From: Planktosalinus sp963977065
GTDB taxonomy: Bacteria > Bacteroidota > Bacteroidia > Flavobacteriales > Flavobacteriaceae
NCBI GenBank assembly: GCA_963977065.1
Contig: CAXBNF010000017.1
Location: 1 to 58,405 of the forward strand
DNA: 58,405 bases
Direction: 5' to 3'
The notes under the pieces were generated by a model that was not told the origin of the DNA, ran no database searches, and saw only the letters and a list, made by a program, of their open reading frames with translations. The translations under genes and the position numbers were made by a program. This document shows positions 34,208 through 42,837 of the stretch, piece by piece; positions within the stretch are counted from its first letter, which is position 1; each line of letters begins with the position of its first letter.

Positions 34208-34972
34208 TTATTTAAAAAATGCTTTTATCTTTTCATCTTTTGAAGAGGACAGTTCTTCAAATGTCCCTTCGGCATAATTGACACCGTCTAATAATAGTAT
34301 AATCCTGTTTGAAACCACCCGGGCACAATCGACATCATGAGTAATAATCAAAGATGAGGTCTCATATTGCTCTTGAATGTTGTTCATCAGTTCAATAATT
34401 TCCTTTGAAGTGATGGGATCCAAACCCGTGGTGGGTTCATCATAAATGATGATTTTTGGTTTTAAAATCAATGCCCTTGCTAATGCAATGCGTCGTTGCA
34501 TTCCTCCTGAGAGTTCTGCGGGCATCAAATCAACCGTATGCTTTAAGCCCACACTTTCCAAGGTATCAAAAACCAATTCTTCGATCTCATTTTGTGATAG
34601 CTTTTTGGTATGTCTTCGCAAGGGAAATTCAAGGTTTTCTCTTACGGTCATTGAATCATATAAGGCACTTCCCTGAAAAAGAAAACCAATGGTGGTTCTC
34701 AATTCATCCATTTCCTTTTGTTCCAGGTCTGCAATATTGTTTCCTGAAATTTCAATGGTTCCACTATCAGGCTTAATCAATCCCACCAGACATTTTATCA
34801 AAACCGACTTCCCGGAACCGGAGCGTCCCATCAAAACCAAGTTTTCACCTTTCTTCAAGTGCAAACTAAAGCCGTTCAATACTTTGTTGTCACCAAAAGC
34901 TTTAAACAAAGTATCTATGCTGAGCACAATCTCATCAGACGCAAAGGCTGGTTTAGGCTTACTATCTATCAT
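34208..34972 (-). CDS. mlaF: ABC transporter ATP-binding protein (MlaF-type)
   Basis: 254 residues from ATG 34972; further in-frame starts upstream overlap mlaE and are rejected. Walker A GRSGSGKSVLIK, Q-loop FLFQGSALYDSM, signature LSGGMQRRIALARAL, Walker B IIIYDEPTTGLDP and switch His in IITHD are all present, so the ATPase should be active. It energises phospholipid transport with the adjacent permease and MCE protein. The start is one base after the mlaE stop, indicating coupled translation. Confidence 0.93.
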   Translation of the reverse strand: MIDSKPKPAFASDEIVLSIDTLFKAFGDNKVLNGFSLHLKKGENLVLMGRSGSGKSVLIKCLVGLIKPDSGTIEISGNNIADLEQKEMDELRTTIGFLFQGSALYDSMTVRENLEFPLRRHTKKLSQNEIEELVFDTLESVGLKHTVDLMPAELSGGMQRRIALARALILKPKIIIYDEPTTGLDPITSKEIIELMNNIQEQYETSSLIITHDVDCARVVSNRIILLLDGVNYAEGTFEELSSSKDEKIKAFFK

Positions 34973-34973
34973 T

Positions 34974-35753
34974 TTAAGAATAAAATATATCTGAAACAAA
35001 TACGGCTATAAAATCAATTATGAAAAGCAACATGGAGGTATAAACCACAGCCGAATTAGATGCTTTCCCCACACCGGCTGTGCCTTTTTTGCTGTTATAC
35101 CCCTTATAACAACCCACCAAACCAATAGCAAAACCAAAGAAAAAGGTCTTGACTGTTGCCGGCATCAAATCACTAAATTTTAAGGCATCAAAAACCTGGT
35201 TGAAATACAATTGAAAAGAAACATCACCTTTCATATTTTCAATTATAGCCGAACCAATTAAAGCAATAAAATCACCCAATATAACCAGTAACGGAATCAT
35301 CAGAGTAGTTGCAGCAATGCGCGTCACTACCAAAAATTTAAAGGGGTTGGTTCCTGAAACCTCCATGGCGTCAATTTGTTCTGTCACTTTCATAGAGCCC
35401 AGTTCGGCACCAATGCTGGACCCAATTCTTCCTGCACAAATCAAAGCAATAATGACCGGACCAATTTCTCTCACGATTGAAATACTAATCATAGAAGGCA
35501 TCCAGGCAACGGCTCCAAATTCTTCAAGTGTGGGCCGTGTTTGTAATGTAAATACAACACCTAAAATAAAACCTGTTACAGCCACCAGAAAAAACGATTT
35601 GTTACCCATATAGTAACACTGTTTCAGTAACTCCCTGAACTCAAATGGCGGACTTACAGCTTCTTTAAAAAATCGCCATGCAAAATGTGACAAATCACCC
35701 ACCTCTTCAAAAAAAGACCCGATGTTTTTTAAAAATGATTTTTTATCTGCCAT
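34974..35753 (-). CDS. mlaE: ABC transporter permease (MlaE family)
   Basis: 259 residues from ATG 35753; the frame's longer form starts with TTG. Five to six membrane helices are seen, with the family stretches VAWMPSMISISIVREIGPVI (EIGPV coupling segment), AGRIGSSIGAELGSMKVTEQ and DAMEVSGTNPFKFLVVTR. It is the promoter-proximal gene of mlaEFD and divergent from pyrD. It forms the membrane core of the phospholipid transporter. Confidence 0.93.
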   Translation of the reverse strand: MADKKSFLKNIGSFFEEVGDLSHFAWRFFKEAVSPPFEFRELLKQCYYMGNKSFFLVAVTGFILGVVFTLQTRPTLEEFGAVAWMPSMISISIVREIGPVIIALICAGRIGSSIGAELGSMKVTEQIDAMEVSGTNPFKFLVVTRIAATTLMIPLLVILGDFIALIGSAIIENMKGDVSFQLYFNQVFDALKFSDLMPATVKTFFFGFAIGLVGCYKGYNSKKGTAGVGKASNSAVVYTSMLLFIIDFIAVFVSDIFYS

Positions 35754-35917
35754 AGCCAAAGCTTATTATACCCAAAGTTAGTAAAATTATGGGGCACTAC
35801 TATGATTTCTGTCAGTCTTCAATTTTGAAAAACCCCTTGACATACAACTAAAATATTTCAGTCCCAATTTCTTTTTGTTCCTCTGATTTCACTACTTTTA
35901 CATCCTATTCAAATCCT

Positions 35918-36940
35918 ATGTACAAGCTACTCATTCGTCCCTTTCTTTTCCTTTTTGACCCGGAAAGTGTACATCATTTTACATTCAAAATGATTCGATT
36001 TTTGAGTGTTATAGGTTTTTCAGGTCTATTTAGGAGTTATTATGAAGTAAAAGATGAACGCTTAAAGCGAAATGTATTTGGTCTCACATTTAAAAATCCC
36101 GTAGGTCTGGCAGCCGGATTTGACAAGGATGCAAAGCTCTATCAGGAATTGTCCAATTTTGGTTTTGGTTTTATTGAAATTGGCACTCTCACCCCAAAAC
36201 CTCAGGAAGGTAACCCTAAGAAAAGACTCTTTAGACTCAAAGAAGACCAAGCCATCATCAACCGAATGGGATTCAATAACGGAGGTGTAGTGGAAGCCGT
36301 TCAGCGTTTAAAAGAAAATAAAAATATCCTCATTGGTGGAAATATTGGAAAAAACAAAACAACACCTAATGAAAATGCGGTGGATGATTATCTCATTTGC
36401 TTCAATACCCTTTATGAACACGTCGATTATTTTGTGGTGAATGTGTCTTCACCCAATACACCCAATTTACGTGAACTCCAGGACAAAGAACCGCTTACTA
36501 AGCTATTGCAACGTCTTCAGGATGAAAACAGGCTCAAGCCAAAACAAAAACCCATTCTCCTAAAAATCGCACCCGATTTAACCGAAAATCAGTTACTAGA
36601 TATTATCGACATTGTCAAAGTCACAAAAATTGCCGGGGTGATTGCTACCAACACGACCATTTCTAGAGAAGGACTGCTTTCAGAAAACAAAGCTGAAATG
36701 GGTGGTTTAAGCGGAAAACCCTTATCTTCTAGATCAACAGAAGTGATTCGGTTTTTACACAATAAAAGCAAAGGAGCCTTTCCCATTATTGGTGTGGGAG
36801 GTATTCACAGTGCATCAGACGCACTTGAAAAACTGGAAGCCGGTGCTAGCCTGGTACAACTCTACACAGGATTTATTTATGAAGGGCCGCAGTTGATAAA
36901 ACAGATTAACAGGGCAGTTATGAAATCTAATAAAGCATAA
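35918..36940 (+). CDS. pyrD: Quinone-dependent dihydroorotate dehydrogenase (class 2)
   Basis: 340 residues; oxidises dihydroorotate to orotate with membrane quinone in pyrimidine synthesis. An N-terminal membrane-associating segment (1-40, MYKLLIRPFLFLFDPESVHH) is typical of class 2. FMN and substrate motifs follow: NPVGLAAGFDKDA, IEIGTLTPKPQEGNP, NRMGFNN, VNVSSPNTPNLRELQ (with the catalytic Ser), KIAPDLT, TNTT and GGLSGKPL, VGVGGI-like phosphate binding. It is followed by a LysE transporter 4 bases on. Confidence 0.96.
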   Translation: MYKLLIRPFLFLFDPESVHHFTFKMIRFLSVIGFSGLFRSYYEVKDERLKRNVFGLTFKNPVGLAAGFDKDAKLYQELSNFGFGFIEIGTLTPKPQEGNPKKRLFRLKEDQAIINRMGFNNGGVVEAVQRLKENKNILIGGNIGKNKTTPNENAVDDYLICFNTLYEHVDYFVVNVSSPNTPNLRELQDKEPLTKLLQRLQDENRLKPKQKPILLKIAPDLTENQLLDIIDIVKVTKIAGVIATNTTISREGLLSENKAEMGGLSGKPLSSRSTEVIRFLHNKSKGAFPIIGVGGIHSASDALEKLEAGASLVQLYTGFIYEGPQLIKQINRAVMKSNKA

Positions 36941-36944
36941 GTAA

Positions 36945-37562
36945 ATGCTAGAACTCCTCATTTCCTTCAGTATCGCTTCAGCGGGATTGGCATTTTCTCC
37001 GGGGCCAGATAATGTGTATGTTTTCACTCAAAGTATCACTAACGGTACTTCTTATGGCATCGCCACCACCGCCGGACTCATCTCAGGATGTATTGTGCAT
37101 ACCACGCTGGTGGCTTTTGGAATATCAGCACTTTTAATGGCATCTGAAACAGCTTTTATTGCTATAAAACTTGCAGGCGCCTGTTATTTACTTTATCTCG
37201 CATTTAAAGTGTATCAAGCAGGAAACACCTTGATGATTACTTCACAAGAAGCTGCTAAACGTTCACATTTTCAGTTGTTTAAACAAGGAGTAATAATGAA
37301 TATTCTCAACCCAAAAGTAACTATTTTTTTTATGGCATTCTTTCCTGCTTTTATTTGGGAACCAACAGGGAATACAGTGATTCAGTTTTATATTTTAGGG
37401 GGATTGTTTATGGTGATTTCGTTTAGTATCTTCTCATTAATTGCATTTCTTTCAGGACAGATATCGATGTTTTTACAAAAGAAAAGGGGAGCAGGAATTT
37501 TCTTTAAATGGCTCCAAATTACTGTCTTTGTGGGAATCGCAGTTTTTCTGTTTCTTCCGTAA
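36945..37562 (+). CDS. LysE/RhtB-family amino acid exporter
   Basis: 205 residues, six predicted membrane helices. The N-terminal FSPGPDNVYVFTQSITNGTSYGI is the family signature and the NILNPKVTIFFMAFFPAFI motif completes it. Such proteins export amino acids or related metabolites; the substrate is not set by the sequence. It starts 4 bases after pyrD stops and is probably co-transcribed with it. Confidence 0.93.
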   Translation: MLELLISFSIASAGLAFSPGPDNVYVFTQSITNGTSYGIATTAGLISGCIVHTTLVAFGISALLMASETAFIAIKLAGACYLLYLAFKVYQAGNTLMITSQEAAKRSHFQLFKQGVIMNILNPKVTIFFMAFFPAFIWEPTGNTVIQFYILGGLFMVISFSIFSLIAFLSGQISMFLQKKRGAGIFFKWLQITVFVGIAVFLFLP

Positions 37563-37608
37563 AGAAATTGTATTTTTACACAACCTAACGACCGTAGTAT
37601 TCCTGTCT

Positions 37609-38475
37609 ATGAGCCAAAAAATAAAAATTATTGAATGCCCGCGCGATGCTATGCAAGGCATCAAAGACTTTATACCCACAGAAAAAAAAGTACAGTACAT
37701 TCAGTCCTTATTGCGCTGCGGATTTGACACCATTGATTTTGGCAGTTTTGTTTCGCCTCGAGCGATACCCCAAATGGTCGATACTGCAGAAGTGTTATCA
37801 AAACTCGACCTCTCTAAAACCGAAAGTAAATTATTGGCCATCATCGCCAATTTAAGAGGCGCTCAGGATGCTGTAAAACACCCCGAAATTCAATATTTGG
37901 GCTATCCATTTTCCATATCTGAAAACTTTCAAATGCGTAATACACATAAAACCATTGCAGAATCTATGGTTTTGCTTCAGGAAATTCTCGATTTAGCTCA
38001 ACAAAACAACAAAGAAGTGGTGGCCTATCTCTCTATGGGTTTTGGAAACCCGTATGGTGACCCGTGGAATGTAGATATTGTGGGGGAGTGGACACAAAAA
38101 CTTGCCGCAATGGGCGTGAAAATCCTTTCACTGTCTGATACCGTAGGAACTTCTACACCGGAGGTGATTACCTATTTGTTTGAGAATTTAATTCCAAAAT
38201 TCCCCACTATAGAATTTGGTGCGCATTTGCACACAACGCCTTCTAGTTGGCATGAAAAAGTAGATGCTGCATACAAAGCCGGTTGCTATCGTTTTGACGG
38301 TGCGATACAAGGATTTGGCGGATGCCCAATGGCAAAAGACGAACTCACCGGAAATATGCCCACAGAGAAACTATTGTCTTATTTTACTGCTGCAAAAGCA
38401 GATACCAATGTTTCCTGGATGCCCTTTGAAAGTGCTCACAACGAAGCCACAAAAATATTTACTAAATACCATTAA
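37609..38475 (+). CDS. Hydroxymethylglutaryl-CoA lyase
   Basis: 288 residues from ATG 37609 (MSQKIKIIECPRDAMQGI); a longer in-frame start overlaps the LysE gene. It splits HMG-CoA to acetyl-CoA and acetoacetate in leucine breakdown. The TIM-barrel HMGL-like motifs are present: the ECPRDAMQG entry (metal Asp), SLSDTVGT, HLHTTP, and the lid Cys239 in FGGCPMAKDEL. The metal-binding His pair and the Cys support activity. The damaged PccB-type carboxylase could act in a neighbouring branch of the same catabolism. The next gene begins after one base. Confidence 0.9.
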   Translation: MSQKIKIIECPRDAMQGIKDFIPTEKKVQYIQSLLRCGFDTIDFGSFVSPRAIPQMVDTAEVLSKLDLSKTESKLLAIIANLRGAQDAVKHPEIQYLGYPFSISENFQMRNTHKTIAESMVLLQEILDLAQQNNKEVVAYLSMGFGNPYGDPWNVDIVGEWTQKLAAMGVKILSLSDTVGTSTPEVITYLFENLIPKFPTIEFGAHLHTTPSSWHEKVDAAYKAGCYRFDGAIQGFGGCPMAKDELTGNMPTEKLLSYFTAAKADTNVSWMPFESAHNEATKIFTKYH

Positions 38476-38476
38476 A

Positions 38477-40012
38477 ATGAGAAAAATAGTTGTTGCAATC
38501 GCTGCGATTGCCTTAGTTTTCAATTCGTGTAAAACCAAAGACAGCGTCACTTCAACCACCAAAGATGACGGAATCATCACCTTTAAATTCATACAGTTGA
38601 ATGATGTCTATGAAATCGCACCACTTAGCGGCGGACTTTATGGCGGTATGGCACGTGTGGCGCACGTTGCAGATTCTATTAAAAATAGAGAACCCAATAG
38701 TTTTCTTGTGATGGCAGGCGATTTTTTGAGTCCGTCGTTATTGGGGACAATGCGTCATGACGGAAAGCGTATTATGGGAAAACAAATGATTGAAGTGATG
38801 AATGCAATGAATTTTGACTTGGTTACTTTTGGAAATCACGAGTTTGACCTAAAGGAAGATGAATTTCAAAACCGGTTGAATGAGTCTAATTTTCAATGGA
38901 TTGCCACTAATGCAAAGCAGTTAACCGAAGGTGAAGCAACACCTTTTTCGATTCATCGAAATGGACACGCACAACCCATACAGGAAACCTATCAACTACT
39001 CATTTCTGACTCAGATGGAACGGAAGTTGTTTTAGGTTTTTTTGGAGTAACCATTGATTCAAATCCGCAACCCTATGTGGTGTATGAAAACTATCTAGAG
39101 TCGGTTCAAAGAGTCTATCCTAAATTGAAAGAAAACTCAGATATTATCGTGGGCTTGACTCATTTAAACATTACACAAGATAAAAACTTAGCCGAAACAC
39201 TACCCGGAATTTCATTACTAATGGGAGGACATGAGCATCACAATATGTTGCTTGACGCAGGAAATGCAAAAATTGCCAAAGCTGATGCCAACGCAAAAAC
39301 TATCTATGTGCATACCCTTACGTTCTACAAAAACCAAAACCGCCTGGTGATTGATTCCCAATTGGTCCCCATAGATGAAAAGGTGCCATCACAACAACAG
39401 GTTCAGGAAATTGTTGAGGATTGGAATGTTATATTAGAATCAGAAATCAAAAAAGTGGTTGATGACCCTTATGAGCAAATTTATTATGCAAATGTTCCTC
39501 TAGACGGAACAGACAGTGCAAGTCGCGGAATTCAAACCAATCTGGGGGGCTTCATCGCTGAGGCAATGGCGGCTTCTTTTAACTATGAGGTAGAAGGAGC
39601 TCTCGTAAATGGTGGTTCCATAAGAATTGATGACGTCCTTGAAAATGAGATTACACCGGTTGACATTTTTAGGGTGTTGCCTTTTGGCGGAGGTGTATTA
39701 AAGGTTCAACTCAAAGGAAGTTTATTAACCGAAGTTCTTGTTTATGGAAGGCAAGCTCGCGGTACCGGAGCTTATTTACAACGCTATAATTTTTCACAAA
39801 ACGAAAAAGGGGAGTGGCTTTTGGGCGGAAACCAAATAGATCCCAATAAAACATACACAATTGCTTTTAGTGATTATCTGCTTAAAGGTTTTGATATTCC
39901 CTTTCTAACACCGGAAAACGAACGTGTTTTAAGCATCTATGAATCCTCTGAGGAAGAAATGAGCCACGACATCAGAAAAGCATTGATTGCCTTTATGAAG
40001 CAGCTTAAGTGA
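38477..40012 (+). CDS. Lipoprotein 5'-nucleotidase / metallophosphatase
   Basis: 511 residues from ATG 38477. Lipoprotein leader MRKIVVAIAAIALVFNSC, lipid Cys18, then a calcineurin-like phosphatase domain (about 35-280) with QLNDVYEI, MAGDFLSP, FGNHEFDL and MGGHEHHN, and a 5'-nucleotidase C-terminal domain (about 320-500, with NLGGFIAEAMA, VNGGSIR). The first metal motif is D-x-Y rather than the D-x-H of UshA, a known variant. It likely hydrolyses nucleotides at the cell envelope for phosphate or nucleoside recovery. The start is one base after the lyase stop. Confidence 0.9.
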   Translation: MRKIVVAIAAIALVFNSCKTKDSVTSTTKDDGIITFKFIQLNDVYEIAPLSGGLYGGMARVAHVADSIKNREPNSFLVMAGDFLSPSLLGTMRHDGKRIMGKQMIEVMNAMNFDLVTFGNHEFDLKEDEFQNRLNESNFQWIATNAKQLTEGEATPFSIHRNGHAQPIQETYQLLISDSDGTEVVLGFFGVTIDSNPQPYVVYENYLESVQRVYPKLKENSDIIVGLTHLNITQDKNLAETLPGISLLMGGHEHHNMLLDAGNAKIAKADANAKTIYVHTLTFYKNQNRLVIDSQLVPIDEKVPSQQQVQEIVEDWNVILESEIKKVVDDPYEQIYYANVPLDGTDSASRGIQTNLGGFIAEAMAASFNYEVEGALVNGGSIRIDDVLENEITPVDIFRVLPFGGGVLKVQLKGSLLTEVLVYGRQARGTGAYLQRYNFSQNEKGEWLLGGNQIDPNKTYTIAFSDYLLKGFDIPFLTPENERVLSIYESSEEEMSHDIRKALIAFMKQLK

Positions 40013-40057
40013 TAATTTATCCCGCTGATTGCGAAGATGAGCGAAGAAAAATCTATA

Positions 40058-40396
40058 CTATAACAACTCCTTAATCTTTTCCGGGGGACGACCCACTATG
40101 GCTTTGTCTCCTTTTATCACGATGGGGCGTTCAATTAGTTTAGGATAAGAAACCATTGCTTTGATGATTTCGTCGTCAGATAACGCTTTTCCTTTGTAGT
40201 TCTCTTTCCAATCTGCTTCACCTTTTCGCACCAGCTCTATGGGTAAAATCCCGAGTTTAGAAATAATGGACTTAAGCTCTTGCTCTGATGGCGGATTTTC
40301 AAGATAAAGAACAACCTCAATATCCTGTTTAGAATCTACTACTATTTGTAAGCCTTCACGAGACTTTCTGCAACGCGGATTGTGGTATATTTTCAT
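40058..40396 (-). CDS. ArsC/Spx-family reductase-like protein
   Basis: 112 residues from ATG 40396. The motif YHNPRCRKSREGL has the single redox Cys9 of glutaredoxin-linked ArsC; the supporting arginines occur in ELVRKGE, IERPIVIKG and VGRPPE. It may reduce arsenate, but this subgroup includes members of unknown substrate, and no ars genes are close. It converges on the 5'-nucleotidase with 45 bases between. Confidence 0.85.
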   Translation of the reverse strand: MKIYHNPRCRKSREGLQIVVDSKQDIEVVLYLENPPSEQELKSIISKLGILPIELVRKGEADWKENYKGKALSDDEIIKAMVSYPKLIERPIVIKGDKAIVGRPPEKIKELL

Positions 40397-40539
40397 AATA
40401 ATTCTTTTTTTTGCAAAGATAAAGGGATAACTAGACAGGTGCAAATTAATGAGTTTTGAGTTTTGACCGATGAGGGTATTTTTCTAGGAAGAGCAGTTAT
40501 AAATCCAATAGTGGATTTGAAATTTGGTGCTTTTTTAAA

Positions 40540-40565
40540 AACCCGAAACTTGAAACCAGAAACTA
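40540..40565. repeat. Degenerate GAAAC-type repeat at the prfB 3' end
   Basis: AAAC/GAAAC units recur (ACCCGAAACTTGAAACC, then AGAAACTACAAACC) directly against the prfB stop. The 166-base gap 40397-40562 otherwise holds no ORF. Such low-complexity strings at gene ends occur again in this window. Confidence 0.4.
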
Positions 40566-41670
40566 CAAACCACTTTCCTCTTCCTTTTGCCCCATCATCA
40601 TCAGGTAGGCTTTTAAAAAACTGCTGATGTCTCCGTTTAGGATGGCGTCTGTGTTGCCGCTTTCGTGACCGGAACGCACATCTTTAACGAGTTTATAGGG
40701 ATGTAAAACATAGTTTCTTATTTGTGAACCCCATTCAATTTTCATCTTGGCGGCTTCAATATCCTCGCGTTGTGCGAGTTGCTTTTGCAGTTCGATTTCA
40801 TACAATTGCGATTTCAACATCTGCATCGCTCGGTTTCGGTTATCGTGTTGTGAGCGCGTTTCAGAACAACTAATTTGAATACCTGTTGGTTTGTGAGTAA
40901 GTTGTACTTTGGTTTCAACCTTGTTCACATTTTGACCGCCTGCACCGCTGGAGCGTGCTGTAACTATTTCAATGTCTGCAGGGTTGATTTCGATTTCAAT
41001 GGTGTCATCTACAAGAGGGTAAACATACACCGAAGCAAAGGATGTATGCCTTTTTGCATTGCTATCAAAAGGTGAAATGCGCACCAGTCGATGCACTCCG
41101 TTTTCACCTTTGAGCCACCCAAAAGCAAAGTCACCTTCTATCTCCAGTGTTACAGTTTTGATGCCGGCAACATCACCTTCCTGATAGTTGAGTTCTTTGA
41201 TTTTAAAGTTGTTTTTTTCAGCCCACATCATATACATGCGCATCAACATAGCCGCCCAGTCACAACTTTCGGTACCACCGGCACCTGCTGTGATTTGAAG
41301 GACAGCACTCAGCGAATCACCTTCTTCAGAAAGCATATTTCTGAACTCGAGGTCTTCAATAACCTCAAGGGCTTTGTCATAGGCTTTTTGTGCTTCGGCT
41401 TCGGTAGCGTCATTTTCTTTGAAAAACTCATAAAGAACAGCAGCGTCTTCAGCAAGTGAAGCAGCTTTGGTATAATCTGAAACCCATTTTTTCTTCACCC
41501 GTAATACTTTCATAAAAGCTTCAGCTTCTTGAGCATTGTTCCAGAAGTTGGGGTCAAAGGTTTTTTCTTCTTCGTTAGTGATTTCTATCTGTTTTGCATC
41601 TATGTCAAAGATACCTCCTCAACGCGCTGATGCGTTTTTGGAGCTCTTTGATTTGTTCCATCTGAACCAT
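40563..41670 (-). CDS. prfB: Peptide chain release factor 2, expressed by +1 programmed frameshift
   Basis: Full-length RF2 of about 368 residues. The zero frame from ATG 41670 gives 21 codons ending ALRRYL, then CTT TGA; reading continues in +1 frame from GAC (41606) as LDIDAKQIEITNEEEKTF and on through the 316-residue main frame to 40563. The tripeptide motif SPF in VRISPFDSNA recognises UGA and UAA; the catalytic GGQ is in SSGAGGQNVNKV. It ends translation at UGA/UAA stops. The frameshift autoregulates RF2 level. Without the shift, only a short product from the internal start would be seen. Confidence 0.96.
41605..41619 (-). promoter_or_regulatory. RF2 +1 programmed frameshift site
   Basis: On the minus strand AGGAGG (41619-41614), TAT, the slippery CTT (41610-41608) and TGA (41607-41605) followed by C reproduce the classical RF2 recoding signal, including an internal Shine-Dalgarno-like sequence at the canonical 3-base distance. 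Both flanking reading frames encode RF2 sequence. Confidence 0.97.
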
Positions 41671-41755
41671 AATCAATAATTTTTAACAAAAATAGATTTT
41701 TTGAAGTGTGTAAGCCAAGTAAATTCTTTTAATTTTATGGAAAATTACAAAGTAT

Positions 41756-42775
41756 ATGACAATTGACTTAAGAAGTGATACCGTAACCAAACCCACACAG
41801 GGTATGCTGGAAGCTATTATGAATGCAAAAGTGGGGGACGATGTCTATAAAGAAGACCCCACAGTAATTGCACTTGAAGAACGTTTGGCGGCTATGTTTG
41901 GTAAAGAAGCAGCACTTTTTTTTCCATCAGGAAGTATGGCAAATCAGGCGGCAATTAAGTTGCATACCCAACCCGGCGAACAACTCATTTGTGACAAATG
42001 GGCCCATGTTTATAACTATGAGGGAGGTGGTGCGTCCTTCAACAGCGGTGTGTCTTGTAAACTCGTGTACGGTCATCGCGGAATGATTACCGCACCCCAA
42101 GTAGAAGAAAACATCAATCCGCCCGACTTTTATCACAGTCCGTTAACGAGTCTTGTTTGTTTGGAAAATACCACAAACAAAGGCGGTGGTGCCTGTTATG
42201 ACTTCGAGGAAATCAAAAAAATAAGAGCGGTTTGTGATAGACACCGGCTGGGTCTGCATCTTGATGGGGCTCGTTTGTTCAATGCGCTAGTCGCGAAAGG
42301 GGAGACAACAAAACAGTATGGAGAGGTGTTTGACACCATTTCTATCTGTTTATCCAAAGGTCTGGGAACACCGCTGGGTTCGGTGCTGATTGGTGATGTT
42401 GCCATTATGAAGAATGCCATGCGTGTGCGAAAAGTGCTGGGTGGCGGTATGCGTCAAATAGGATTTATGGCCGCCGCAGGAATTTATGCCCTCGACCATC
42501 ACATCGACCGTCTTAAAGAAGATCACAAACGTGCGAAGGAATTAGGCGAAGTTCTCAAAAATCAGTTCTATATTCAGGAAGTGGAACCGGTAGAAACAAA
42601 CATTGTGATTTTCTATCTCAATCCTGAAATCCATGAAAACCAATTTACAGATTCTCTCGCCTCAAAGGGCGTTCGCATCAGCAATATGGGTCAGGGAAAA
42701 TGGCGTATCGTTACTCATCTGGATTATACTGAGGAGATGCACCAAAAACTTATCAAAATTCTTAATCAATTATAA
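41756..42775 (+). CDS. ltaE: Low-specificity L-threonine aldolase (GLY1/LtaE type)
   Basis: 339 residues, PLP-dependent fold type I enzyme splitting L-threonine (and allo-threonine) into glycine and acetaldehyde. MTIDLRSDTVTKPT opens the family signature, the PLP-binding Lys201 lies in CLSKGLGTPLGSVL, the Asp that contacts the pyridine nitrogen in GLHLDGARLFNA, and FPSGSMANQAA forms the phosphate-binding loop. Divergent from prfB across 85 bases. Confidence 0.94.
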   Translation: MTIDLRSDTVTKPTQGMLEAIMNAKVGDDVYKEDPTVIALEERLAAMFGKEAALFFPSGSMANQAAIKLHTQPGEQLICDKWAHVYNYEGGGASFNSGVSCKLVYGHRGMITAPQVEENINPPDFYHSPLTSLVCLENTTNKGGGACYDFEEIKKIRAVCDRHRLGLHLDGARLFNALVAKGETTKQYGEVFDTISICLSKGLGTPLGSVLIGDVAIMKNAMRVRKVLGGGMRQIGFMAAAGIYALDHHIDRLKEDHKRAKELGEVLKNQFYIQEVEPVETNIVIFYLNPEIHENQFTDSLASKGVRISNMGQGKWRIVTHLDYTEEMHQKLIKILNQL

Positions 42776-42837
42776 ATCAAATTATTATTCATAACTTTAT
42801 TGATTCAACAACAACTCACCACAAAAACTGCTCTCTT

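Noticed and set aside
40058..40396. Arsenic resistance locus
   Set aside because: Only one ArsC-like protein; no arsB, acr3, arsR or phosphatase nearby.
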